This document shows, one piece after another, positions 16,050 through 24,783 of a DNA stretch of 38,542 nt (within the stretch, counting starts at the first letter, position 1; each line of letters begins with the position of its first letter). Below the pieces are notes generated by a model. The model saw nothing but the letters and a program-made list of their open reading frames with translations. It had not been told where the DNA came from and did not search any database. The stretch lies in assembly GCA_016196555.1 (NCBI GenBank), contig JACPXL010000024.1:1-38542 (forward strand), given 5' to 3'. The translations under genes were made by a program, and so were the position numbers. Origin of the DNA: Candidatus Omnitrophota bacterium. Lineage in GTDB: Bacteria; Omnitrophota; Omnitrophia; Omnitrophales; Aquincolibacteriaceae.

Positions 16050-17326
16050 CGATCCACGACTGCGAATTTCACTTCCGCTTCGCATACAAGTTTATCCCCC
16101 ACATAAGCACGGCCGGAACACTGCCCGGTCCGCGCCCTCTTTTTCATGACTTCCACTTCCATCCGCAGTTCATCGCCGGGAACTACGGGATGACGGAATT
16201 TGGCGCCATCCAAGCTCATGAAATAAGCGATTTTATCGCGATTTTCTGCCTGGCTTAACATGATCACTCCGCCCACCTGGGCCATGGCTTCAATAATAAG
16301 GACGCCGGGCATGACCGGATGTCCGGGAAAATGACCCTGAAAAAAATAATCGTTCATGCTGACTTGTTTGAATCCTACCGCCCGCACCCCGGGTTCGAAT
16401 TTTTCAATACGGTCGATAAAAAGAAAAGGGTAACGGTGCGGGATGATTTTTTGAATGTCCTGCACGGTTAAAACCGCTGGAAAGTGCGACGGTTGTTCTT
16501 TTTTTATCATGGCAAGTTTCCTCACAAGTTCAAGATTAAGCGCATGACCACTGCGCGTTGCGATGACATGGCCGCGGATAAATCCGCCGGCCAGAAAAAG
16601 GTCCCCGAGCAAATCCATAATTTTATGCCGGCAGGCTTCGTTTTCAAACCGCAAGGTGTTTTCAATCGGCATATTCCGTTCAAAAACAAGGGTGTTTTCG
16701 GTATTGGCGCCCTTTCCAAATCCTTGCGCTAAAAGGTATTCGGCTTCCTGCTTGAGGCAAAAAGTTCTCGCCGGGGCAAGTTCTCTTTCAAAAATTTCGG
16801 GCAAGATCATGAGCGAAAGGTATTGATCTTTCAAATCTTCATGACGGTAACTGAGAGTGTAGGAAATCGAAAGCGACTGTGCGGGAAGGACAATCATCGA
16901 TTGATCGCCATGATCCACATAAATCGGTTCCTTAATTTCAATCCATTGGCGATCGGCCTCTTGCTCCATCAAACTGGCTCCCATGAAAGCCTCGGTAAAT
17001 TCCCGGGCGCTTCCATCCATGCCGGGAATTTCTTCGCCTTCGACTTCCACGAAAGCATTGTCAATGCCAAGGCCGTGAAAGGAAGCCATCAAATGTTCGA
17101 CCGTGCGGATCACGCCCGCTCCGACGCTGAGAGCCGTCTGCCGGGTACCGTCACTGATTACATGATCAATCGAGGCTTTGATCCGGACCTCCGGATTAAG
17201 GTCAAAACGGGAAAAAACAATTCCAGAATTTGCGGGGGCAGGCAGCACACGGAAATGAACCCACTGGCCCGTGTGAAGGCCGCGTCCCTGGAAATGAACT
17301 GTTTTTTTTAAGGTCTTTTGTTTCAT
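16046..17326 (-). CDS. lpxC-fabZ: bifunctional UDP-3-O-acyl-N-acetylglucosamine deacetylase / 3-hydroxyacyl-ACP dehydratase
   Basis: This 426-residue protein fuses two enzymes. Residues 1 to about 275 are LpxC, the zinc deacetylase that commits UDP-GlcNAc to lipid A; metal ligands are the His in VEHLMASFHG and the His and Asp in RHKIMDLLGDL, and the general base His is in SGHALN. Residues from about 285 are FabZ, the hot-dog-fold dehydratase of fatty acid elongation, with its catalytic His in HFPGHPVMPGVLIIEAMAQ. The two draw on the same 3-hydroxyacyl-ACP pool. The fusion is known from Bacteroidetes and several other phyla. It begins directly after the skp stop and overlaps lpxA by four bases. 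Confidence 0.96.
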   Translation of the reverse strand: MKQKTLKKTVHFQGRGLHTGQWVHFRVLPAPANSGIVFSRFDLNPEVRIKASIDHVISDGTRQTALSVGAGVIRTVEHLMASFHGLGIDNAFVEVEGEEIPGMDGSAREFTEAFMGASLMEQEADRQWIEIKEPIYVDHGDQSMIVLPAQSLSISYTLSYRHEDLKDQYLSLMILPEIFERELAPARTFCLKQEAEYLLAQGFGKGANTENTLVFERNMPIENTLRFENEACRHKIMDLLGDLFLAGGFIRGHVIATRSGHALNLELVRKLAMIKKEQPSHFPAVLTVQDIQKIIPHRYPFLFIDRIEKFEPGVRAVGFKQVSMNDYFFQGHFPGHPVMPGVLIIEAMAQVGGVIMLSQAENRDKIAYFMSLDGAKFRHPVVPGDELRMEVEVMKKRARTGQCSGRAYVGDKLVCEAEVKFAVVDR

Positions 17327-17845
17327 TTATTTTTTCTTGGCGTAATTCTGATTGAGTTCTTTCAAAACATCGCCGGTGACATCCAATTTAGCGCTCCGGT
17401 AAACCAGGGCGCGTTCATTGAGAACCATGTCATAGCCTTTGCGTTCGCCGTAGCGCTGGACGACATCATCGATGTCCTTAAAAATTTCACGGACAATCTC
17501 GTTGCGTTTTTGGCCGAGCAGGTTTTTGGCTTCGCGGTCAAAGGCCTGAAGTTCACTGACCTTGGCATCGAGCGCTTCCTGTTTTTTGGGTTTGGCGCTA
17601 TCGGCAAGAAGGGCCAGTTCGTCCTTGAGTTTGCGGATATCATGCACCAGGGCATCGCGTTCCTGTTCTTTTTTCTTACCTTGTTCTTGAAGCGTTTTAT
17701 CCTGGTCTTTGGTTTTTTGATATTCATCAAAAATCTTGGCGACGTCCACAAACACAATCTTTTCTCCTGCGGCGTAGCCATGATTCGGAGCGAGTAAAAA
17801 AGCGGCCATTAAAATAAAAAAAGCAATACGATGGGAATACTTCAT
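17327..17845 (-). CDS. skp: OmpH/Skp family periplasmic chaperone
   Basis: Skp holds unfolded outer-membrane proteins in the periplasm on their way to BamA. The 172-residue protein has a signal peptide ending near GYAAG, a beta-strand start KIVFVDVAKIFDEYQKT, a long charged coiled coil (about 45-120) and a short C-terminal strand region. It sits 28 bases after bamA and abuts lpxC-fabZ with no gap, the classic bamA-skp-lpx order. Confidence 0.9.
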   Translation of the reverse strand: MKYSHRIAFFILMAAFLLAPNHGYAAGEKIVFVDVAKIFDEYQKTKDQDKTLQEQGKKKEQERDALVHDIRKLKDELALLADSAKPKKQEALDAKVSELQAFDREAKNLLGQKRNEIVREIFKDIDDVVQRYGERKGYDMVLNERALVYRSAKLDVTGDVLKELNQNYAKKK

Positions 17846-17873
17846 GATGAAAATCCTCCTTAAGTTTTTTGGG

Positions 17874-20216
17874 TTAAAATCCTCTGCTTAAACTGAATTC
17901 AAAACGTCCGTTGCGGTTTTCCGTATCGCGGTTGGCGATGGGATAGCCGTAATAAAAGGCAACCGGCCCGATCGGGGTTTTAATTTTAATACCGGGACCC
18001 ACGCTCACGGCAAAATCGCTGAAATTAAGCCGGTAGGGATTCCGGTTGACCTCGCCGGCATCGATGAAAACAGCTCCCCGGAAGGCGTCCAGATACGGGA
18101 CGGGGAAGGTATATTCCAAATTAAGAATGGCAATGGTTTCCCCGCCGATGGAATTGCCGGATTCTTTCGGGCCCACACGGCGGACATCATAACCGCGGAC
18201 CGTTCCCAAACCGCCGGCATAAAAGCGGTCGAAAATCGGCACTTCCTCGGAATCGCCGAATTCCTGCGCGGCGCCGAGCCGGCCTTTGACTTCGATGACA
18301 TGTTTTTTGAAAATCGTCCAATATTTGGTGGCGTTAGTTTGAAGGATGTAATAATCCTGGTCCCCGCCGAGGAAACTTCCCACAAGTTCTCCGTTCAGCC
18401 CTGCCAGCAGTCCCTTGGTGGGATTAAACACATTATCGCGCGTGTCATAAGAAGTAAAAAGTTTGAGCCGGGAGAGCCAATTTTTTCCTTCAAAAAGCCG
18501 TACGATACTGGGCGCATCGTCGGAAACATCCGTCACTTTCACGCGCTCCAGCGTATAACCCGTCCCGACACGCAACACATCGCGGAAAAGTTTGGACAAA
18601 GTAAACGCCGCACCGAGTCTGTCTTCGTCAAAATCCACATTACGGTTATTGCGGCGGCTGTCATAAAGATCCACACCCAGCGAAACAGGTTTGTTAAAAA
18701 GATAGGGCTCCACAAAACTAAAAGTAAAGTCCTTGTTAATCGAACCGACCTGAGCGCGGAAAGAAACGGATTGGCCTCCGCCCGTAAAACGCGGCCAGTT
18801 GAACAAATCGAAATTGCGCTGGGCGATTTCCCCAAAGGCAATAAAACTTTCGACCGAACTGATGCCGCCGCCGAAGGAAAGTTCGCCGGTCCTTTTTTCT
18901 TTGACGCGGAAAATAAGGTCTTTGCGGTTTGAGGCGTTTGCAGAAGGTTCGGTATCGTAAGTGATTTCGTCGAAGAAGCCGAGATTTTCCAGCCTTTGCT
19001 TGGATTTTTGGATTTTTTCGCCGTCAAAACGTTCTCCCGGACGAATGCGCAGTTCGCGGCGGATCACCATGTCTTTGGTTTTTGTGTTGCCTCGGATCAT
19101 GACCTTTTCGACAAAATAAAGGTCCCCTTCCTGAATTTCGTACGTAAGATCCACCTTGCCGGAATCACGGTTAAGTTTCATGTCCGGAATGATGCGCGCA
19201 TCCATATAACCGCGTTCGTAATAATAGTCCCGGATTTTTTCGATGTCGCTGGCCAGGTAATATTGAGAATAGGTTTGGCCGGGAAGCATTTCCAATTGCT
19301 GCCAAATTTCCGATTCGGGAAAAAGTTTGTTTCCTTCTATTTTGATTTCGCCGGTCACGTAATGCTTGCCTTCGTCCACGGCAATGGTGATGAAAATTTT
19401 TTGGCTCGCTTGATCGTATTCAAAGCTGGGGCTGACCTTGACGTCAAGATAGCCTTCCTGTTGATAAAAAAGCTGTATTTTTTCCAGGTCTTTTTGGAAA
19501 TTGGCTTCTTTGAAAACCCCCGAGGTGTACCATTTGTCGGGTTTGGTTTTCATCAGTTTGGTGAGTTTTTTCTTCTTGAAAGCCGTAACACCCGTGAAGT
19601 CGAGTTTTTTGATTTTATATTTCTCCCCCTCCACGATGCGCACAATGACGGTGGCTTCGCGCGTCTGGTTTTCCACTTTGACTTCGGAATCAATCGTCAC
19701 AAAGCGGAAACCTTTGTCCCCGTAAAGTTTCCGGATGGTTTCGACCCCCGCCTTGACGGCCTTGCGGTCAAGGATTTGTCCTTCAAGGACTTTTAATTCC
19801 TTGCGAAGTTTTTCTTCCTTAAAAGCAATCGCCCCTTCGATCAGGATTTCTTTAATCACCGGTTTTTCATCAACCACGATGATTACTTTATAACCTTCCG
19901 GCTGTTCTTCAAGTTCCATGCGTATGTCTTGAAAATAACCGGTCGCATAAAGGCGTTTGACGTCTTCGTTAATGACTTCCTGGACAAGCACTTCATCTTT
20001 TTGAGATTTGACTTTCCCCAAGATCGTGGCCGTGCTGATGATTTGATTGCCGCGGACTTCGATTTCTACAATCTTATTGGGCCGTTTTTCGCCTTCGGGG
20101 GCCGGGGTTTGTTCGGCGGCGGGTTGGGGCTCATTGCTGGCGGGCTGCTCGGCAAAACTGGGGCAGCCCATCATCACAATCAAAAAGAAAAGAATGAAAG
20201 CTTCAAAACGCTTCAT
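17874..20216 (-). CDS. bamA: outer membrane protein assembly factor BamA
   Basis: BamA is the Omp85 insertase that folds beta barrels into the outer membrane. The 780-residue protein has a signal peptide, a Pro/Glu/Ala-rich linker (about 22-45), five POTRA repeats to about residue 430 (for example KPVIKEILIEGAIAFKEEKLRKE and EGDLYFVEKVMIRGNTKTKDMVIRREL), and a C-terminal 16-strand barrel with GTVRGYDVRRVG (the conserved RGY/F loop) and a terminal Phe. The dnaB stop is three bases upstream, so it is very likely read through from the ribosomal-dnaB operon. Confidence 0.96.
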   Translation of the reverse strand: MKRFEAFILFFLIVMMGCPSFAEQPASNEPQPAAEQTPAPEGEKRPNKIVEIEVRGNQIISTATILGKVKSQKDEVLVQEVINEDVKRLYATGYFQDIRMELEEQPEGYKVIIVVDEKPVIKEILIEGAIAFKEEKLRKELKVLEGQILDRKAVKAGVETIRKLYGDKGFRFVTIDSEVKVENQTREATVIVRIVEGEKYKIKKLDFTGVTAFKKKKLTKLMKTKPDKWYTSGVFKEANFQKDLEKIQLFYQQEGYLDVKVSPSFEYDQASQKIFITIAVDEGKHYVTGEIKIEGNKLFPESEIWQQLEMLPGQTYSQYYLASDIEKIRDYYYERGYMDARIIPDMKLNRDSGKVDLTYEIQEGDLYFVEKVMIRGNTKTKDMVIRRELRIRPGERFDGEKIQKSKQRLENLGFFDEITYDTEPSANASNRKDLIFRVKEKRTGELSFGGGISSVESFIAFGEIAQRNFDLFNWPRFTGGGQSVSFRAQVGSINKDFTFSFVEPYLFNKPVSLGVDLYDSRRNNRNVDFDEDRLGAAFTLSKLFRDVLRVGTGYTLERVKVTDVSDDAPSIVRLFEGKNWLSRLKLFTSYDTRDNVFNPTKGLLAGLNGELVGSFLGGDQDYYILQTNATKYWTIFKKHVIEVKGRLGAAQEFGDSEEVPIFDRFYAGGLGTVRGYDVRRVGPKESGNSIGGETIAILNLEYTFPVPYLDAFRGAVFIDAGEVNRNPYRLNFSDFAVSVGPGIKIKTPIGPVAFYYGYPIANRDTENRNGRFEFSLSRGF

Positions 20217-20218
20217 GA

Positions 20219-21580
20219 CTACCCTTCCTCAGAACGCTGAAATTCGGGGTTGTCGAAACGCGTCCATTCTTTCAAAAAGACAAGGTCAATGGAACCGGTA
20301 GGCCCATTGCGCTGTTTGGAAATAATGGCTTCGGCCTTGTTACGGTTTTCTTCGGTGGGATTGTAATATTCCTCGCGGAACAAAAACACCACCACGTCGG
20401 CGTCTTGTTCGATGGCACCGGATTCGCGCAAATCCGAAAGCTGCGGCTTATTCCCTGTACGGCTTTCCACGGCACGCGAAAGCTGGCTGACGGCAATGAC
20501 TGGAACACGAAGTTCGCGGGCCAAGGCTTTGAGCGAACGCGAAATTTCCGAGATTTCTTGCTGGCGGCTTTCCGCCTTGCCGAGTCCCTGCATCAATTGA
20601 AGATAGTCCACGACCACCAGTTCGATTTGATGCTGCATTTTGAGACGGCGGGCCTTGGCGCGCACTTCCAGTACGGTTTGCCCGGGGGTATCATCGATAA
20701 AAATCGGCGCCTCCGACAATTTCCCTGCGGCACTGGTCAGTTTCGGCCAGTCCTGATGCGAAAGATAACCCGTTCTTACTTTTTGCGCGTCCACCCGGGC
20801 ATGGGAACAAAGCATTCTTTGTACGAGTTGTTCCTTGCTCATTTCCAGGGAAAAAAAGGCGAGGGGTTTTTTCAAAATCACTCCGATATGTTCGCACAAA
20901 CCGGAAACAAAAGCGGATTTTCCCATCGACGGACGGCCGGCGACAATAATCAAATCCGAAGGCTGCAAACCTGCGGTTTTAATGTCAAAATCATGAAATC
21001 CCGTGGCCAGCCCCGTGATATGTTCTTTGCGCTGATAAAGACTGTCGATGGTTTCCATCGTGTCATGAATAACGTCGCGAAGCGCCGTGAATTTGCCTTC
21101 GATTTGATACTGGCTAAGGTCAAAAATCATTTGCTCGGCGCGGTCAAGAAGATGGTTTACTTCATCGGTGGGATCAAAACTTTGCTGGACAATTTGCGTG
21201 GCCGTTTGAATGAGTCCGCGCAGGACGGCCTTTTCTTTGACGATCTTGGCATAGTGTTCCATATGCGCGGCCGTCGGGACCATGGCGGTCAGCTGGGTAA
21301 GATAACTCACACCCCCCGCTTCCTGCAGTTGATTAGATTTGCGCAACTGTTCGGAAACCGTCACCACATCGACCGGTTTGTTTTGGTCGAAAAGGGACTG
21401 CATGCAAACAAAAATTTTTCGGTGATTTTCTTCGTAGAAAAAAGCGGGACGGAGAATTTCAATGCCCTTGGCCAGCGCTTCTTCTTCGAAAAGCATGGCG
21501 CCGAGAACACTCATTTCCGCTTCCCGGCTTTGGGGAGGAATTTTTTCCAGGAGATTCAGGGTTGACTCGGACTGGGCCAC
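20219..21580 (-). CDS. dnaB: replicative DNA helicase
   Basis: DnaB is the hexameric helicase that unwinds DNA at the replication fork. At 453 residues it has the usual N-terminal helical domain (IPPQSREAEMSVLGAMLFEEEAL), a linker, and the RecA-like ATPase with Walker A GRPSMGKSAF, Walker B VVDYLQLM and SQLSRAVESR. No intein is present. It follows rplI by 30 bases in the common rpsF-rpsR-rplI-dnaB order and precedes bamA by two bases. Confidence 0.96.
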   Translation of the reverse strand: MAQSESTLNLLEKIPPQSREAEMSVLGAMLFEEEALAKGIEILRPAFFYEENHRKIFVCMQSLFDQNKPVDVVTVSEQLRKSNQLQEAGGVSYLTQLTAMVPTAAHMEHYAKIVKEKAVLRGLIQTATQIVQQSFDPTDEVNHLLDRAEQMIFDLSQYQIEGKFTALRDVIHDTMETIDSLYQRKEHITGLATGFHDFDIKTAGLQPSDLIIVAGRPSMGKSAFVSGLCEHIGVILKKPLAFFSLEMSKEQLVQRMLCSHARVDAQKVRTGYLSHQDWPKLTSAAGKLSEAPIFIDDTPGQTVLEVRAKARRLKMQHQIELVVVDYLQLMQGLGKAESRQQEISEISRSLKALARELRVPVIAVSQLSRAVESRTGNKPQLSDLRESGAIEQDADVVVFLFREEYYNPTEENRNKAEAIISKQRNGPTGSIDLVFLKEWTRFDNPEFQRSEEG

Positions 21581-21610
21581 TGGGTTATCTCAAAAAATAA
21601 GGCCGATGAC

Positions 21611-22057
21611 TTAGGCTTTACGGACCACTTCCACCGCCGCTTGCACTTTGACCTGGGGGAAAACTTCCAGGACAAATGAATGCGAACCAAGCGAACGGAT
21701 GGGCTCTTCCAAATGAATTTGCTTTTTGTCGAATTCAAAAGATTGTTTTGCCAGCGCCTCGCAAATATCCTCGGAGGTCACGGAACCAAAAAGCTTGTCG
21801 CCTTCTCCCGCTTTGGCCTCAATGATCAATTTAAGTTTCTTGATTTTCGCGGCCGTTTGTTCGGCTTGGGCTTTTTCTTTTTCACGCCGGAGGGCGGCAC
21901 GCCGTTTTTGTTCTTCAACAAATTTTTGATTGGCGTCTGTAGAAGGAAGCGCAAGTCCGCGCGGAAGGAGAAAATTACGTCCAAACCCCTCGCGCACACG
22001 GACCACTTCGCCTTTACGGCCGACCTTTTCGACATCCCTTAAAAGAATCATTTCCAT
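21611..22057 (-). CDS. rplI: 50S ribosomal protein L9
   Basis: L9 binds 23S rRNA at the base of the L1 stalk and stabilises the reading frame. The 148-residue length is standard. The N-terminal domain has VEKVGRKGEVVRVREGFGRNFLLPRGLA, followed by a long connecting helix and the C-terminal domain GEGDKLFGSVTSEDICEAL. It begins three bases after rpsR. Confidence 0.97.
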   Translation of the reverse strand: MEMILLRDVEKVGRKGEVVRVREGFGRNFLLPRGLALPSTDANQKFVEEQKRRAALRREKEKAQAEQTAAKIKKLKLIIEAKAGEGDKLFGSVTSEDICEALAKQSFEFDKKQIHLEEPIRSLGSHSFVLEVFPQVKVQAAVEVVRKA

Positions 22058-22060
22058 TTT

Positions 22061-22402
22061 TTACTCCGCCTGAAAAGCAAGAAGGCCTGCGTGCCGCGCG
22101 CGTTTGATGGCGCTGGCCAGCATTCTTTGCTGTTTGGCCGTAAAACCGGTGATGCGCCGCGGTATGATTTTCCCTTTTTCCGTGAGAAAACGGTTTAATT
22201 TTTCCGTATCTTTATAATCGATTTCGCTGGTCCGTTCGGTAAAAACGGTATAAAAACGGTTGATCTTTTTGCGGAAGGGACGTCCTCCGCGCTCCTCGCC
22301 AAAACCGCCGGGTCTTGAACCGGGACGAAAAGACTTTCGTTCGCCGCCGCGCGGCTGATTGGGAGATTTGGTTTGAAAACTGGAAGATCTTCGGATCATC
22401 AT
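22061..22402 (-). CDS. rpsR: 30S ribosomal protein S18, cysteine-free form with long N-terminal tail
   Basis: S18 pairs with S6 in the platform of the small subunit. The core is typical ([51 protein letters not shown]). At 113 residues it is about 35 longer than usual because of an N-terminal Arg/Gly/Pro-rich tail (about 1-43). The cysteines that bind zinc in many S18 proteins are absent: the positions read FYTVF and GFT, so this is the zinc-independent type. It lies between ssb and rplI. Confidence 0.95.
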   Translation of the reverse strand: MMIRRSSSFQTKSPNQPRGGERKSFRPGSRPGGFGEERGGRPFRKKINRFYTVFTERTSEIDYKDTEKLNRFLTEKGKIIPRRITGFTAKQQRMLASAIKRARHAGLLAFQAE

Positions 22403-22430
22403 AAAAGTTATTTTTTCTCCATTCGCTTAA

Positions 22431-22913
22431 TTAAAAGGGAATTTCTTCATCCGGACGAAGTTCTGAATCAGCAATCGGAATCGAGCCTTTTTTAGAAGAA
22501 GCCTTGGTGGATTCTCCTTCAAAAATACTGTCGTTGCTTTCCGCGGCCGGTTCTACACTCTCTGCCCCGCGAGCACCGCCGGGACGTCCGAGAAATTGAA
22601 CATTTTGGGCAATCACTTCCGTGGTGGATCGTTTGGTTCCGTCTTGGGCATCCCAACTGCGGCTTTGAAGCCGCCCTTCCACACAAACCTGGCTTCCTTT
22701 TTTTAAATACTCATTACAATTTTCCGCCGTACGTCCCCAAACCACTACGCGGATAAAACTGACTTCTTCTTTTTTTTCACCGCTTTGAGAAGCGTAAGTG
22801 CGGTTGATCGCAATCGTAAAACTTGTCACCGCTTGTCCGGAAGGGATGTAACGAAGCTCCGGATCGCGGGTCAAATTTCCAATGAGAAGAACTTTATTGA
22901 GACTGGCAGCCAT
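22431..22913 (-). CDS. ssb: single-stranded DNA-binding protein
   Basis: SSB coats single-stranded DNA during replication and repair. The 160-residue protein has the OB fold (NKVLLIGNLTRDPELRYIPSGQAV to LQSRSWDAQDGTKRSTTEVIAQNVQFLG), a flexible Gly/Ser/Glu linker and the acidic C-terminal tip DEEIPF that recruits partner proteins. It lies between rpsF and rpsR, the common arrangement. Confidence 0.96.
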   Translation of the reverse strand: MAASLNKVLLIGNLTRDPELRYIPSGQAVTSFTIAINRTYASQSGEKKEEVSFIRVVVWGRTAENCNEYLKKGSQVCVEGRLQSRSWDAQDGTKRSTTEVIAQNVQFLGRPGGARGAESVEPAAESNDSIFEGESTKASSKKGSIPIADSELRPDEEIPF

Positions 22914-22924
22914 AGAACTCCCGA

Positions 22925-23290
22925 TTAATGCGATACCGGCGCCGGACGATGCCCTTGTCCGGTTGGAGGTGCCGCGGTTTTGGCGACTGGCAATTTTGAG
23001 GGACGGATACGTTTGATCGTCACCATAAATTTGATTAAATTTTCCTGAAACTGAAGGGCCTTACGGAATTCGGTGGCCTGAGAAGGGTCCATTTGAAACT
23101 CAAGAAATACCATTTGTGCTTCCCGGAATTTACGGATCGAGTATCCGAGTTGTTTTTTTCCATATTCAGTTTTTCCCGTCACCGAACCTTTGAATTTTTT
23201 AATCAATTCCTCCACCTGCTGCACGTTGTTCTTCTGCGCATCCGTGGATTGGTCCGGCGGAAAAATAAATATTCCTTCGTATGATTTCAC
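22925..23290 (-). CDS. rpsF: 30S ribosomal protein S6
   Basis: S6 binds S18 and 16S rRNA in the central domain. The 121-residue protein has the ferredoxin-like core KSYEGIFIFPPDQSTDAQ, KTEYGKKQLGYSIRKFREAQMVFLEFQM and LKVTIKRIRP-like FMVTIKRIRPSK, then a short Ala/Pro/His tail. The start is GTG at 23290 with AAAGGAG eight bases upstream. It is the first gene of the rpsF-ssb-rpsR-rplI-dnaB run. Confidence 0.96.
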   Translation of the reverse strand: MKSYEGIFIFPPDQSTDAQKNNVQQVEELIKKFKGSVTGKTEYGKKQLGYSIRKFREAQMVFLEFQMDPSQATEFRKALQFQENLIKFMVTIKRIRPSKLPVAKTAAPPTGQGHRPAPVSH

Positions 23291-23313
23291 TTCTGATTCT
23301 CCTTTGAACTTGG

Positions 23314-23338
23314 GGACTTTTCCGACATGAAAAAGACC
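23314..23338 (-). promoter_or_regulatory. hairpin in the rpsF leader
   Basis: On the minus strand the two arms GGTCTTTTTC and GGAAAAGTCC pair with one mismatch around a five-base loop, between the promoter and the rpsF ribosome site. rpsF leaders in several phyla carry an S6:S18-binding structure that controls the operon; I cannot confirm that motif here. Confidence 0.35.
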
Positions 23339-23362
23339 GTCTACAATTTTGAAAGGCTGATC

Positions 23363-23391
23363 AATCTATCATAAAAGCTATACACTGTCAA
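23363..23391 (-). promoter_or_regulatory. sigma-70 promoter of the rpsF operon
   Basis: On the minus strand a perfect -35 box TTGACA (23386-23391), a 17-base spacer and TAGATT (23363-23368) precede rpsF with a leader of about 65 bases. Confidence 0.65.
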
Positions 23392-23408
23392 AGCTTGAAA
23401 ATGACGTC

Positions 23409-23990
23409 CTAAACCTTGATAGCCAAAGCATTTACGGAATTCATCGCCGCCTGAATGGATTCGGTTGCCCATAGCCGGCACGCCTGGGCCCCTTCTTCCA
23501 AAACTTTCCTGAGTATTTTTTTCTCGGTGGTTTTAAACCTTTCAAGCACAAAGGCTTCATAACTGGCCGCAGGATTCGAAGGTCCGATGCCGATTCTTAG
23601 GCGGGCATATTGATCGGTTTGGAGCAAAGCATGAACGGATTTAAGCCCGTTGTGCCCCCCATCACTTCCTTTGGGCCGAAGACGCAGGCGCCCTAACGGA
23701 AGCGCAAAATCATCCACGATTACGAGTAAATCTTTTGTGGGATCGATTTCGAAATGATTGACAAGGCGCTTGACGGACTCACCCGAAAGATTCATCCACG
23801 TATCCGGATAAGCCAAAAAAACCGAACAGCCGTCCCATTCCACCGAAGCGCCATAAGCTTTAAGCGCTTTTTTTCTGGAGAGTAAAATCTTCTGTTTCGA
23901 AGCGGCCAATTCGATAAGCAAGCGTCCGGCATTGTGTCGGGTGTCGGCGTATTCGATGCCCGGATTCCCCAACCCGACAATTAATTTCAT
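23409..23990 (-). CDS. pth: peptidyl-tRNA hydrolase
   Basis: Pth releases tRNA from peptidyl-tRNAs that fall off the ribosome. The 193 residues show the family start KLIVGLGNPGIEYADTRHNAGR with the catalytic His in TRHN (about residue 19), then DTWMNLSGESVKRL, VIVDDFALPLGRLRLRPKGSDGGHNGLKS and RLRIGIG. It follows rplY by eight bases, a widespread pairing. Confidence 0.96.
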   Translation of the reverse strand: MKLIVGLGNPGIEYADTRHNAGRLLIELAASKQKILLSRKKALKAYGASVEWDGCSVFLAYPDTWMNLSGESVKRLVNHFEIDPTKDLLVIVDDFALPLGRLRLRPKGSDGGHNGLKSVHALLQTDQYARLRIGIGPSNPAASYEAFVLERFKTTEKKILRKVLEEGAQACRLWATESIQAAMNSVNALAIKV

Positions 23991-23998
23991 CGCCGATT

Positions 23999-24730
23999 TT
24001 ACTTAGCCTTCTTTTCAGCCTTCGGAGCTTCCGGAGCCGCTGCCTTTGCAGCGCCGGCTTTTGGCGCAGCTTCTTCGCCTTCCGCGGCTTCTTCTTTCTT
24101 GCCTTTCTCAATAACTTCCGGCTGAGTCGGTCCTTCTTCCGTCGGGACAGCCACTTCTTCTTTCGCGGGAGGATGCAGCGCGGCAACCACTTCGTCCGGA
24201 TCAAGTTTCAAGGTAATGCCTTTGGGAATATTCAAATCTTTGACATGAACCGCATCTCCGATTTTCATATTCTTAGCATCCACTTCGATTTTTTCCGGAA
24301 TCTCCGTAGGGAGACATTCCACATCGATTTCGTGATGGATCAAATCAAAAACGCCGCCTTCTTTGACCCCAGCGGCCTCTTCCATATGAAGCACGATCAC
24401 CGGAACTTTGACTTCAATGCGTTCCGTAAGCGAAATAATGGTGAAATCCACATGGGAAATTTCGTCGGTGACGGGATTATGCTGAATTTCGCGCACCCGG
24501 CAGGTGGATTCTTTTAATTTGGTACCTTCTACTTTCAAATTAAGCACCACGTTTTCGCCGGCCTTGGTTTGAAGGGCGGCACGCAGCAGACGGCTATTGA
24601 CCTCAAGCGACAGGGGTTTCATCCCATGGCCGTAGAGCACGGCCGGAACCGTTCCCTGGCGTCTTAAATTCCGGACAGCCCGGCTGCCGGCTGCCTCGCG
24701 TGTTTTCACTGCTAATTCCAAAATATCCAT
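23999..24730 (-). CDS. rplY: 50S ribosomal protein L25 (general stress protein Ctc form)
   Basis: L25/Ctc binds 5S rRNA. The 243-residue long form has the N-terminal 5S-binding domain (AGSRAVRNLRRQGTVPAVLYGHG), the C-terminal TL5 domain (VDVECLPTEIPEKIEVDAKNMKIGDAVHVKDL), and a Glu/Ala/Lys-rich tail from about residue 190. It is read after prs with a 53-base gap. Confidence 0.95.
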   Translation of the reverse strand: MDILELAVKTREAAGSRAVRNLRRQGTVPAVLYGHGMKPLSLEVNSRLLRAALQTKAGENVVLNLKVEGTKLKESTCRVREIQHNPVTDEISHVDFTIISLTERIEVKVPVIVLHMEEAAGVKEGGVFDLIHHEIDVECLPTEIPEKIEVDAKNMKIGDAVHVKDLNIPKGITLKLDPDEVVAALHPPAKEEVAVPTEEGPTQPEVIEKGKKEEAAEGEEAAPKAGAAKAAAPEAPKAEKKAK

Positions 24731-24783
24731 TTCTTATTTCCTCCTTAAATAATATTTTTATTTTTGATTTCGGATTTTTCCGT

